From the NCBI GenBank assembly GCA_019096065.1, contig JAGUCH010000001.1, positions 682,001 through 746,000 of the forward strand: DNA of 64,000 nt, read 5' to 3'. Below, in pieces: positions 20,771-31,461 of this stretch. The notes below the pieces were generated by a model. The model had not been told where the DNA came from and did no database searches. It was given only the letters and a program-made list of their open reading frames with translations. Positions within the stretch are counted from its first letter, which is position 1, and each line of letters starts with the position of its first letter. The translations under genes were made by a program, and so were the position numbers. Source of the DNA: Paracyclopina nana. Taxonomy: Eukaryota > Arthropoda > Copepoda > Cyclopoida > Cyclopettidae.

Positions 20771-20779
20771 AGCGGGGAA
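20771..20779 (+). other. polypurine tract
   Basis: AGCGGGGAA immediately precedes the middle LTR (and AGCGGGGAA again before 23262). Five or more near-copies of GCGGGGAA lie upstream in the body (for example 19913, 20206, 20214, 20304 and 20526). Confidence 0.65.
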
Positions 20780-21026
20780 TGTTTGGAATATCTCGCTACT
20801 CTATTTGAATATTCCCGCTCTTTGTATTTTTCCCTCCCGACCTCATCATACTCAGTCAATCAACGCTACTGTTTCTCAGTGAATAAAACCTCAGTTACTT
20901 CCTTGCATTCATCGTTTACACATCTTTATTGAAAACTTCATCGTTTCATTAAAAACTTGAACAATACTTCATAGTCATCCGCAATTCTCTCAAAGGCTTA
21001 GTACTTTTGCAGCGACATTGCGTACA
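20780..21026 (+). repeat. middle LTR shared by both bodies
   Basis: 247 bp, reading identical to the 5' LTR. It is followed by its own tRNA-Lys binding site at 21027 and preceded by a polypurine tract, so it serves as 3' LTR of the first body and 5' LTR of the second. Confidence 0.9.
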
Positions 21027-23261
21027 TGGCGCCCAACGTGCACGGGACAGACTCAGCCCCCGTGTAACCGCAGGTAAGTATTGAATGCAGTAGCTCTTGG
21101 GGCTTGAACTGATCGGCATCAGAAACCCCTGCTGTAAAACGCGGCGTGGAAATCCCGATTCACGAAAGCTAACGGCAATCTCACAAACGGCATCAGAAAC
21201 CCCTGCTGAAAAGCGGCGTCGAAATCCCGTGAGTGGTGAAAGCTAGCGATCTTACGAGCGGCATCAGAAACCCCTGCTCTCAGAGCGGCGTGGAAATCCC
21301 GTGAGTAATGAGAGCTCCGATCCTTGCAAACGGCATCAGAAAACACGCTGAAAAGCGGAGTCGAAATCCCGTGAGCCAAGGATCAAAAACCACGTGGCAA
21401 CCCAGCTTTAGGTGATCCTCAGACAAGTGAAATCCCCCGGCATTCGCATAATCCCGAGGCATCAGAACTTCGAAAGCATCATCAAACCTGAGCTTCCATT
21501 TGGCATATGACCATCAGACGAGCGAAATCCCCCGGCATTCGTACAATCCCGAGGCATCAGAGCTCCGAAATCGTCATTTTTCTCCAAAACTTTCCTTATA
21601 ATCGGCATCAGAAAACCCCTGCTCTTGGAGCGGCGTTGAAATCCCGAAAGTAACGAAAGCCAGAGACTCTTATAATCGGCATTAGAAAGCCCCTACTCCT
21701 TGAGTGGCGCTGAAATCCCGAGCAAAAGAAGCTCAAAAACCTCCAAAACTTCCTTTCTAAACCTGTAAAACTGTCCTATCAAAACTTCTTCTTTCCATCA
21801 GTGAACCCAACCCAGGCAATCCTCTAAACTCAAAGGATTGTCAACCTCTATCTATATATCTGTAAAACTATTGACTACTTGTCATTCAAAACTTCCAATT
21901 TACAGTACAACTTCGTGTCTATACGAAAATAAAAACTTATTTGTGATAAGAAACTAAAACTAGTCAAGCTCGTTCGATTCGTGTCAAATATGGCTGAAAA
22001 CGCTCTAAACTGAAACTGCCACAGCCACCTGTGAATGTGGCGAAGGAACCGGAGCTGACTCCAGCTCCACAAAAAACGGAAAACTTTGAAACAGACCCAA
22101 TTCCAGATCTCATCTTTGAAGCAAAAATCGTCATAAAAGCCCAACAAGCCAAAGCTAAAAATGGGCAAAGTAGAACATCTGAAAATTTGCTTTCACTATC
22201 AGAAAGTTCCATTTTTGAAAACGCGGCCGCACCACATAGGCAAAATAATACGAAACAAGTCTGTAAAACTCTTAATCATCAAAACTTTTAATGCCCCCTA
22301 ATAGGTCAAATCATAAGGCATATCGATCAAGGGGGCGAATCATACCTATCAAGGGTCGAAAAACTTGTATTTTAAACTGCAAAAATGCGGGGAAAGTCCC
22401 CACCAAACGCATTTTGCAATTTGACATTGTTCAATTTTACATTGTTCAATTCCCTTAAAGCAAAAATGATTCAAAGGCTTTCAACTAAAGTCAAAAGCTG
22501 AAATCATACAAGATGAACTCATTTTTGCGAGAATTCAATCTAAAGACAGAATTCTTACTTTTATTCACATCAAATCCCTCGTCAAACAGAGTCTTAAACG
22601 TCCAACCTTCAACTCAAACTGAAAAATGAAGGTTCAAAACTAGCTCTACACAAAATGAAGACTTTCCAGTACTCGCGCAAAATTGCGGGGAAATGCGGGG
22701 AACTAGCTCGACTTTACCAATCAAAACACTGAACTTCATTAAAAACAGTAAGGTAGCAATTCCATGTTTTAATTACTTCGTAATTGCGGGGAAGAAGTAA
22801 GAATTGCTCCGAAACATTACGAACAGTTAAAAACTTATGAAATGTAAATCATAAACTCGCGCAAGTTGCGGAGAAACTCAAACGGCGATTCACTCCGCAA
22901 ACAGCAGTAAACAAAAAAAAAACAAAAAACTTGCACGTGAAACATCGCACCCAAGAGACAAACCTCAATCCAAAAGTACATTCACCATGACAAAGACAAT
23001 GTGCAACTGCGGGGAAGAAGCTTTCAAGCTCTAAGGACTTCACAGTTCTTTCCCAAGAGGAAACGCTACCACAATCGCAAATCCAACGGCACCAGAACCA
23101 CAAGAGAGTTAAATGCGCTCCGCAATTTTGGAAAGAAGCTATGGTTCGCGATCGCCCCACCCGACCCCGACAAGCGCAACGAGCTGCGCAACAGGCCAGG
23201 ACAAGAGAGAAGGAGAAGGCTCAATATTTGATCAAGTAAAGCAAAGTGCTTTAGCGGGGAA

Positions 23262-23508
23262 TGTTTGGAATATCTCGCTACTCTATTTGAATATTCCCGC
23301 TCTTTGTATTTTTCCCTCCCGACCTCATCATACTCAGTCAATCAACGCTACTGTTTCTCAGTGAATAAAACCTCAGTTACTTCCTTGCATTCATCGTTTA
23401 CACGTCTTTATTGAAAACTTCATCGTTTCATTAAAAACTTGAACAATACTTCATAGTCATCCGCAATTCTCTCAAAGGCTTAGTACTTTTGCAGCGACAT
23501 TGCGTACA
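23262..23508 (+). repeat. 3' LTR
   Basis: 247 bp, ends GCGTACA and is followed by the target duplication AATTG. One substitution relative to the other two LTRs was seen (near 23403). Confidence 0.9.
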
Positions 23509-23654
23509 AATTGGAAGCAATTGTAAAGATCAATAACTTACAAAAAGTAACTATTTCTTACAGTTACCCACTGATTTGTCAAAATAGTATAAAGATGTTT
23601 AGAGGCACTATTTCTCCTTTATTTCTAGGGTACAATGGAATGTAACACTATTTA

Positions 23655-25627
23655 TCATTTTAGTGATTTTTTCCTATGCTCCTTGACACAAGCAGGCTTG
23701 CAAAATCTGTATTCATTGTACTCAAAAGGAACTTGGCCACTAATATCAAGACCACACTGGAAACACCTTGGTACACTGGGCAAGGCCATGTTTTGTGCCA
23801 AAAGTCTCTTTTCAGCTGCCAAGGCTCTTTTTTCCCTATCACTGAGGTTCAGGAATCTCAACTTTTCCAACTCTTCAGCTTTTTTCGCATTCTCGGCCTC
23901 TTTTTCCTCCTTCTCTTTCTCCTTCTTGGCCGCTTTCTGGGCCTTTTTCTTCTCAGCCCTTTTGGAGGCCAGCCTGGCCTCTTCTTCTGCTGTTAGTAAA
24001 GTTCCTTGAGGAAAATTGGCCTTGCCGTAGTCCCACTGATCAGGATTCAATGCCTGCAAGTATTGTGTTTTTAAAAGGAACTATTTTGATTCAAGTGGAG
24101 GAATTATAGCAAGAAGCGCGCAGCCAATCAGAGAGCAGCAATTTTCAAATCAACCAATAGAAAAGTAGCTGTTGTTATTTTTATGCTCACCTGGTATCTT
24201 CTGAAGGCTGCTCTGGAGCCTTTGTCTGGACAATAAGTATAAGGTGTTTTCTTGAACTTGTCCCTCACAGTGGGGTTAGCTCCATGCTCAAGCAAGGCTT
24301 GGATGACCTTGGCATGACCCTCTCTGGCTGCCAAATGAAGCAGTGTGAATTTACTCTCACCAAATGACTCTTGAGCAGCTTCAGGTTTCTCCTCCAAGAG
24401 CAAGCTCAACATTTTGACATCTCCAGCTATGCAAGCAGTCACCAAGCTGTTTTCAAGCTGAGCACCTTCATCAACCTTGGCTTGCTTCTTCTTTTGAGGC
24501 TTTAAGGTCACCTCAAAGTCCTCCTGGAGGAGGTCATCTTGGTCAAAGTCAACAGTACCAGCATTGCCATTGTCAGCCAATTTTTGGACAACTTCTGGCA
24601 ATTCTCTGACAGGAGAATCACGAGATTTTGACCTTCTAATGTTCGAGCCTCTTTTGCTTGGTGAGCCTTTACTCCTGCCCTTTCTTTCATCCTTAGTTAA
24701 GTTTTCCTTAATTTCCTCTAGGCTTTCTTTATGCACCTGAATTGTGGCAAGGATCTCATGGACCCTTTTGACCTCTTTAAAAGTTGCCCTTCTGGTTGGA
24801 AATGGAATGGGCACTAGCCTTTTATCTGACCTGTCTAGCAGGGGAGACTGCTTGCCCATTTTGCCAAAAATCACCTTTAAATTGCCACTGACAGCTCTGT
24901 AGAAAATGAGGCTACACTTGTCTAGCTCTGACCTCCAAGCTTCAAGGATGTCTTGAACATGCTGAATCAGGGATTGCTCATTGTATCTTCTGAGGGAAGC
25001 TCCTGCTGACTTGTGGTGGCCTCCCTTGTTATCAGCCATGTTCTGAGACCCACCTTGCTTAGCTCTGACTGTATAGCAGTGAAAAGTCTTGTGCAGAATG
25101 GCTTCATTCTTGTGGAAGACAGCACCAGCAAAGTGGCCCCCACCAAGCATCAAAAAGGCCCATTTCAGCTCTGGATTGGACAAATCTGGAAGCACTGCTT
25201 TGTGCACAGAATAAACCTGACCAGAGTGGGTAAAAAACACTTTGGGATGCCTTTGGGTTTTGGCAGCAAGGAGATCCTCTTCAGTGTCTTCAGAGTCATC
25301 AGACCCAGACAAGCTCAAGGTATCACCATCCTCTTGAGCAAGTTGGGCCTCAAATTGGTCCTCAGTGATGGCTTTGAGACCTTTCAGCTTGTTCTGAAGG
25401 TTGAACCTGTGCCAATCGAGCTTGAAATGCTGCCTTTGCTCCTCCAGTGAGTCAAAAGTGATGCCACCACATGTTGAACATGAGGTTGAGGTTGTCAAAT
25501 TGTTTACTTCCTCCTCATCATTCTCTTCAATGACTTCTTGCTCAAAAGCTGGCTTCAAATTGGAAATGAGCTCTGAGCAGGACTTGTCGTACAAAAAGAG
25601 CCTTTTGACACTTGTCTTGGCACTCAT
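23655..25627 (-). CDS. ANKZF1: ANKZF1/Vms1 peptidyl-tRNA hydrolase of ribosome quality control
   Basis: Exons 25627-24191 and 24053-23655 (phase 0) give 611 aa. Order of domains: a C2H2-like zinc finger (Cys50, Cys53, His67, His73); a VLRF1 release-factor-like domain with [14 protein letters not shown] and [11 protein letters not shown], whose Gln195 aligns with the glutamine needed for tRNA cleavage; a basic Ser/Arg linker; ankyrin repeats ([19 protein letters not shown]); a charged coiled coil; a VCP-binding motif [11 protein letters not shown] that matches RX5AAX2R exactly; and a C-terminal treble-clef zinc finger (CFQCGLDI ... CKPACVKEH). The family frees stalled nascent chains from 60S subunits and works with VCP/Cdc48. 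The 3' end lies just beyond the duplicated channel-gene flank; the 5' end is 141 bp from the glyoxalase II ATG. Confidence 0.93.
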
Positions 25628-25768
25628 GGTGAGCTGACTGAATTTACTGATTCATTTCACAACATTCAGTAAGTCACTCAAGTTCAGTTAGCAGCATACG
25701 CGCGTTAGCTCAAAAGAGAAGCCTCGCGTCAGCTGTCTTTTTTCCGCAACAGCAAAATCAAAACAAAC
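25628..25768. promoter_or_regulatory. shared divergent promoter region, ANKZF1 and glyoxalase II
   Basis: The 141 bp between the two ATGs must hold both 5' UTRs and promoters. It contains CpG-bearing stretches (ACGCGCG, CCTCGCG) that stand out from the AT-rich surroundings and no obvious TATA box, as in many housekeeping bidirectional promoters. Confidence 0.5.
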
Positions 25769-26855
25769 ATGTCAAAATTGGTGACTAAACTCCCGAGCAG
25801 TGTTGAGACTTTCTTGACAAAAAGCTACTTTAAAGGTGAATTTGGAACATTTAAACATATTTTTTAAAAATGTGAAGCTTATCTATTTTGTCATTTTGAA
25901 GTAACTGCTCTGAAAAACCTTGGATTTCGCGGGTCCCATTGCATAGCACAAGAAGTGAAGCAGGAAAAGATGAAAGTTCACATTTTGCCAGCTTTGTCTG
26001 ACAATTACATGTACTTGATCATTGATGAGGCCACTGGTGAGGCTGGCATTGTTGATCCAGTTGAGCCTGACACAGTGTTACAAGCTGTCCAAAAAGAACA
26101 AGTAAACAAGTTCAAATAATTTATCTAAAGATCTATGAAAATCTTTCCATAAGGTCAAGTTGACTTCAGTCTTGACCACTCACCATCATTGGGATCATGC
26201 TGGTGGCAATGAAAAGTTGATTGAGAAAAGGCCAGACTTGAATGTCTTTGGTGGAGATGACAGGATTGGAGCCTTGAAGCAAATGGTCAAGCATGGAGAT
26301 GAGTTCAAGGTTGGAAGCTTGAACATCAAGTGCTTGTCCACACCTTGTCACACCAAGGGACATATTTGCTACTATGTCACAGATGCTGATGGCACTTCCA
26401 AGGCTGTTTTTACTGGTGACACCCTTTTCCTTGGGGGTTGTGGAAGATTTTTTGAAGGAGATGGAGCCCAAATGAATGAAGCTCTCAACATCAAACTAGC
26501 ACAACTTCCTGATGAAACTGTGAGTCTATATACTTTCTATCCAGGCTCAGAAGTCAATTTTGTGCTTTTTTAGAAAGTCTATTGTGGTCATGAGTACTCC
26601 ATCCAGAATCTGACCTTTGGAAACCATGTGGAGCCTGGCAATGAGGTGTTGAAAGAGAAACTTGCTTGGGCCAAGGTTATGAGGGCAAAAAGCCCTGCTG
26701 AGCCCACAGTTCCATCTACAATTGGGGAAGAAAAGCTGATCAATCCTTTCATGAGGGTGAGCCAAGAATCAATCCAGAAGCTGAGCAATTCCAATGACCC
26801 AATTGTGACCATGACATTTATTAGACAGCTCAAGGATAACTTTAAGCCCAAATAA
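25769..26855 (+). CDS. HAGH: hydroxyacylglutathione hydrolase (glyoxalase II)
   Basis: Exons 25769-25835, 25902-26101, 26154-26519 and 26574-26855, all in phase, encode 304 aa. The metallo-beta-lactamase signature [11 protein letters not shown] binds the two metals; [24 protein letters not shown] and YCGHEY supply the remaining ligands, and the C-terminus ([12 protein letters not shown]) is the glutathione-binding helical domain. It hydrolyses S-lactoylglutathione to lactate, the second step of methylglyoxal detoxification. The first ATG adds about 47 residues (rich in K, S, T) before an internal [16 protein letters not shown], which matches the usual cytosolic start; as in mammals, two starts could give mitochondrial and cytosolic forms. 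Confidence 0.95.
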
Positions 26856-26863
26856 ATCATGTA

Positions 26864-28092
26864 TCATAAAGCTGCTCCTCTCCAAGCCATCACAATTTTA
26901 GCAAAGGGAACCTCTTGATCTTGGACACTGACTGGGTCAAGATTGGTGATTTGGCCCTCTTTGAGCTGTTGGTCATTGCCTATGAATCTGACAGTGTCAT
27001 TGATGCTCAAGTCCTCTATATTCAAAGGGACAAAGGGGCTCTTTGGCAATCTTGAACAAGAGTCTTCTTCCCTTTTCCTGGCCATTTTCTTATCCTGGAT
27101 GTCAGACCAATCTTCATAGGTGATAAACTTGTCCTTGGCCAGGTCTAAAAAGGCATTGGCCTCATCTATCAAGGAGTCTGTTGAACCTGAGCTGGAATGG
27201 TGTGAAAAGTAGCCTTCATGCTGCAAAGAAAACTCTTTGAGCTTGTCAAAAGCTTCCCAGTCAATTGTAGCTTTTTTGAACTCGGTTGGCTCCTCTTCAG
27301 TGATGTCAATGGTGAGGGGTTCAAAATTCCTATTGAGAATGGAATATCTGCCTTCACTTGTCTTGGTCTTTTTCTGAATGATCAGCTTCTTCACCACAGA
27401 TCCAGTTCTCATTACTGAAGAACTCTTAACTTCAGAAGTTTCTAATGAGTGTTTACTCTCATGATGGACTAAAGAAGGTTCAGAGCCCCAATTCCTGCCC
27501 TCTGACAAACCTGTTAAGCCTTCACTACTTGAGGGTTCAGCTGACAAGGTTCTGACTTCATCTGAAAAAAACTATAAGCTTAACTCTCCTAATAAGACAT
27601 GATAGCCTAACAACTCAATCCGGATTTTAACAAAACAAAAGTAGGTTTTTTTTTAGGTTTGGAGTTTATTTCTTGTTTACCTGAATGTAAACTCATGGCT
27701 CCTGGGCTGAGAGCTGAGATGTCAGTTTGACTTCCTGTGCAATGTCTGGATGAATTTGAGGGAGGCTTCAGGATTGGTCTAATGGGTGAAACTGAGCACT
27801 TCTCAGTGCTTCTCAGCGCGGGCGGCCAATGAACATCGATGTCCCTTTTGATAAACAAAACATGCTCTCTCACATCACTCACTTCCATGGAATCCAACTT
27901 TTGCTCCTCTTCATCCTCACTCAAATGGAATTCTTGAACGAGATCTGAGCAGGTTTCAGCATCAGCTGTTGCTGTTGATACCAGCCTCCCTTGCAAGTAG
28001 TCAATTTTCTCATTTTTCCTGGCCAACTCTTCTCTCAAGATCACCATGGTTTTATGCAGAGCTGCCACTGCTTCTGCAGCACTTTGAGCCAT
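26864..28092 (-). CDS. coiled-coil protein of unknown function
   Basis: Exons 28092-27681 and 27561-26864 (phase 1) give 369 aa. The first 40 residues form a probable coiled coil (AALHKTMVILREELARKNEK). The middle is Ser/Glu-rich and probably disordered. The C-terminal third has a weakly hydrophobic segment (LSINDTVRFIGNDQQLKEGQ) that reads like a small beta domain. I do not recognise the family. The stop codon lies 8 bp from the stop of glyoxalase II on the other strand, so the 3' UTRs must overlap. Confidence 0.75.
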
Positions 28093-28413
28093 GTCTGAAC
28101 ATTGAAAGCTGCCATGGATTATTTCAGGTATGGTGAGGCTGGCTGCTTTCTAAAATGGTTGAATGTCAATAATAATAAAGGTGGCATTCATAACTTATTC
28201 AATTGAGCTTTTTTATGTATAATTCTTATTTTTACCAAAATAAGATATTATAATATTAAGAATGTGATGTATACTTGCATTTTTCATGGTGCTTCTTCAG
28301 TTATCACCTTCCAGCAAAGACTGTTGAACTTTGTTTTTCTGCTGATTAGCTTGTAGATAAGGAATCAAGTTCTTATTGCACTTCAATTTCCAAGTGAACC
28401 TTAAAGTGCAGCC

Positions 28414-30032
28414 ATGATTTGGCAAAACCTGTTCTGGGCACAAATTGCTGCATTATTATCATGTCAGCAAGTCACTACTGCTCTTCCTTATTTGTCCAGC
28501 AGGCATCAAAATGGTGTTTTCATGCCTTCTGAAGAGAGCATTAAGAAGGCCAAAGCCATTCTGGATGAGACACCAGTCATTGATGGCCACAATGATTTCC
28601 CAATGAATTTGAGGAGCATCTTGAAAAATGATTTGACTGGATTCAATTTCAACTCAAACTTGAGCAGTGATCCTCTGTGGGCAAATGTACCAACTGACCA
28701 CACAGACTTGCCCAGAATCAGGGAGGGCAGGCTTGGAGGCCAAGTAACACAATTGAAAAAAAATTCAATTAAAAAATTTTGTTTAATGATTATTTCTTGC
28801 CAGTTTTGGTCTGCCTTCATTGGGTGCAGATCTCAGTTCAAAGATGCAGTCCAGCTGACCCTGGAGCAAATAGATGTGATCAAGAGGCTGGTTGAGCTCA
28901 ACTCAGCTGACATGCAATTTGTCACAACAGCTGACGGCATTGAAGAGGCCTTTGCCGCCAAAAAGGTGGCCAGCCTGATTGGCCTGGAATCCGGCCATGG
29001 ATTTGGCAACAATTTGGGAGTGCTCAGAACTCTGTATGAACTTGGAGTGAGATATGTCACCCTAACTCATGCCTGCAACACTCCTTGGTACTTAAGATAA
29101 CTACTGAGAATCACTTAATTCTCAATTGTTTTGATTTTTTTCCCAGGGCTGACGCCACAACAGCTGAGGATGGGAGTGAACCTGTAAGAAATGGGGGACT
29201 CTCCAATTTTGGAAATGATGTCATTTATGAGATGAACCGGTTGGGCATGCTGGTGGATCTGAGCCATGTGTCTGCTGAAACCATGCAAGACACCCTAGAC
29301 ATTTCAAGAGCTCCAGTCATTTTCTCCCATTCCTCTGCTAGAGCCCTATGCTCACACCCCAGAAACGTTCCGGATGAAATACTGCGCCAAGTTGTAAGTC
29401 TGTTTTATTACAAGCCCTGAGAAAAGTGCATTTTTATCATCTCCTCTACTACTAAGTGAAAAGGGCAATTTTCTAGTGAGCTCTTATTTTGCTTTCAGGC
29501 TGAAAATGGAGGAATAGTCATGGTCAACTTTTACAACTATTTCTTGAACTGTGACAAGTGTGAAAGCTACAGTAATTGCTCAGCAACTGTTTATGATGTT
29601 GCTGGTGAGTATAATACATTAATGAGCATGTAATTATCATTACATTATGGTTTATTACTTGTAGCACACATAAATCATATAAGGAAGATTGCTGGTGTTG
29701 ATCATGTTGGCATAGGAGCTGATTTTGGAGGGGTCACACTGTAATTATATTACTGTAACAAAATTAACCTTTTCCTCATGTAATCTCCTTGCAGAACCCC
29801 AGAGGGAGCAGAAGATGTGTCCAAGTTTCCAGTTTTGTTTGCCGCACTCCTGGAAGACCCCAGTGTAACTTGGACAGAAGGGGATTTGCAAAAGTTGGCC
29901 TCAAAAAACTTGATCCGCGTCCTCAGAGAAGTTGAGCTAGTGAGAGACCAATTAAAGGACGAGCAACCGCACCAGAATTGGATACCTAGCAATGACATTT
30001 TGCCTGCAGAGAAATACTGCAAATCAGAGTGA
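28414..30032 (+). CDS. membrane-dipeptidase family metallopeptidase (M19), secreted
   Basis: Six exons, 28414-28743, 28804-29087, 29147-29393, 29499-29604, 29665-29740 and 29795-30032, all in phase, 426 aa. An N-terminal signal peptide ([12 protein letters not shown] core) precedes the TIM-barrel with the zinc ligands of renal dipeptidase: His and Asp in IDGHNDFP, the bridging Glu in IGLESGHGF, and histidines in DLSHVS and [15 protein letters not shown] and VGIGADFGG are also conserved. The family hydrolyses dipeptides and cysteinylglycine. The C-terminus ([13 protein letters not shown]) lacks the hydrophobic tail for a GPI anchor seen in vertebrate DPEP1, so the enzyme should be released. 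The 60-bp first intron is a multiple of three with no in-frame stop. Confidence 0.93.
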
Positions 30033-31383
30033 ATAAACAAACTCATTGAGCTTAAAAAATTTAAATAGTAACAACCTTACTCTTAAGACGCTAACTTATG
30101 AAGGACTCAGCCTAAACTTGCCATTTTCTTTGATTCAGTTTCAATTTTTTTCTTGCTGAATTGAAACAAAAATAAATTTTGCAATATGTACCAGAACTGG
30201 CTGACTAATAAGTTGAGTTGTTGACAAAAAAATATTGACAAAAAGTGAATTTTGTCCCTCCATCAGCTAAGCATACAAAAGCCAAGGGTAATAATCTTGG
30301 ATGACAAAAATAAGCTATGCTTGATGGTCACATTGAAAAATGGTTCAAAACTGATTTCAATGACTACATAAGCAGTGACCTAAAAATGGACCAAACCAGA
30401 ATTTCCTTTGCTTTCCAAAAGAGTAACCATTAACACATTTTCTCTATGAAACCATATTCTCTTGTTTTTCCATGTTCTACACAGAAAAAAGATACATCCC
30501 GAAATGGCTTATGAAGAATATGTTATCTGTTATATTCTTCTGTCAGAGCTCTATGTACTCATCAAAATTGTTAGGTGTACTTTGGTGAAATTGATTGACA
30601 TGCATTAAAGATAAAAGAGAAAGCTTTTGATAGGTGGAAAATGGAGGCCTTTTTAGTGCTATCTAGCTTTTTATTGAATTAAGAACATACTTTCAATGAC
30701 GCAATCAATTGCTCTAGATTTGTAGAATTAGAGAGCATTTGAGCATAATTTAGTTCAGTGAAATCCGTAAAAAATACTGCATTGCCCAATACAGTAATGT
30801 ACTCATCATATTTCCTGCTAGGCAGAAGATTCATCATCAAATTACATTAGCTTCTCTTTTGGAAGGTCTAAATACAACCTGACTTGCAAAGATTTGAGTA
30901 GGCCTTAAAAAACTTGCTTCTAGTATTCAAGCAAATTCAAGAATTTCAAATAAAAAGGTTTTACAATTTTTTCAAAATACCAGAAAAATCTTATTTATGA
31001 CTTGACTTTTTAAAATGCGTGGCTTTGTACTAGCCACCAAAACAAGCTTATGCAAAGTTTTTTAGGGAGCATACAATCATTAAAATCAAAAATATATACA
31101 CCTGGCTTTAGAACTTACTTACTTAAACCTGGGTAATGTTCATGCTTTTAGATAGTGACGCAAGAGAAGAAAAGTCACTTAACCAGAGAGCTAAAAATGT
31201 TTACAAGAATGAGTAAAACAGTTATGACAGGTCATATCATGCATGAAAATCTAAAAGTGCCTTCTTCACTTAGGCTCAAGATGAAAAAGTGGTTGAAAGC
31301 AGCTCCTCTCCCTAATTAGATTCAGCTCCACACACTTGATAGACATTTTATGATGAGTGCTTTTTCTGACACATCCACCTTAG
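30033..31383. other. 1.3 kb intergenic, no gene seen
   Basis: AT-rich sequence without repeats or long frames; it should include the 3' UTR of the dipeptidase (AATAAA at about 30169) and the upstream region of the next gene. Confidence 0.45.
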
Positions 31384-31390
31384 TATAAAA
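31384..31390 (+). promoter_or_regulatory. TATA box that decides the start codon
   Basis: TATAAAA at 31384-31390 overlaps the upstream in-frame ATG (31390). Transcription should begin about 30 bp downstream, so the first ATG in the mRNA is 31462, which opens a textbook signal peptide. Confidence 0.6.
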
Positions 31391-31461
31391 TGAGGGTCAC
31401 TGATGTTTTCACTTATCATTCTTGGTTGGGTACTCAAGCTCCCAACATTCCCATATTGAGC

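Larger units (their letters stand above)
18298..23508 (+). mobile_element. tandem non-autonomous LTR retrotransposon (LTR-body-LTR-body-LTR)
   Basis: Three 247-bp LTRs (18298-18544, 20780-21026, 23262-23508) start with TG and end with CA and alternate with two 2.2-kb bodies; the repeat period is 2482 bp. The whole array is bracketed by the direct repeat AATTG (18293-18297 and 23509-23513), a 5-bp target-site duplication, and the same locus without insert is visible at 16715-16725 in the other duplicate. The middle LTR has no such flanks. The bodies encode no reverse transcriptase, integrase or protease, so mobilisation must have used enzymes in trans. The copies look identical apart from one change in the last LTR (CACGTC versus CACATC near 23403), so the array is young. 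Confidence 0.92.

Noticed and set aside
18637..20882. Several 60-103 residue frames in the LTR-element body
   Set aside because: They overlap the leader repeats or LTRs, occur on both strands, and show no gag, pol or env motif. Only a weak gag remnant is kept as a possibility.
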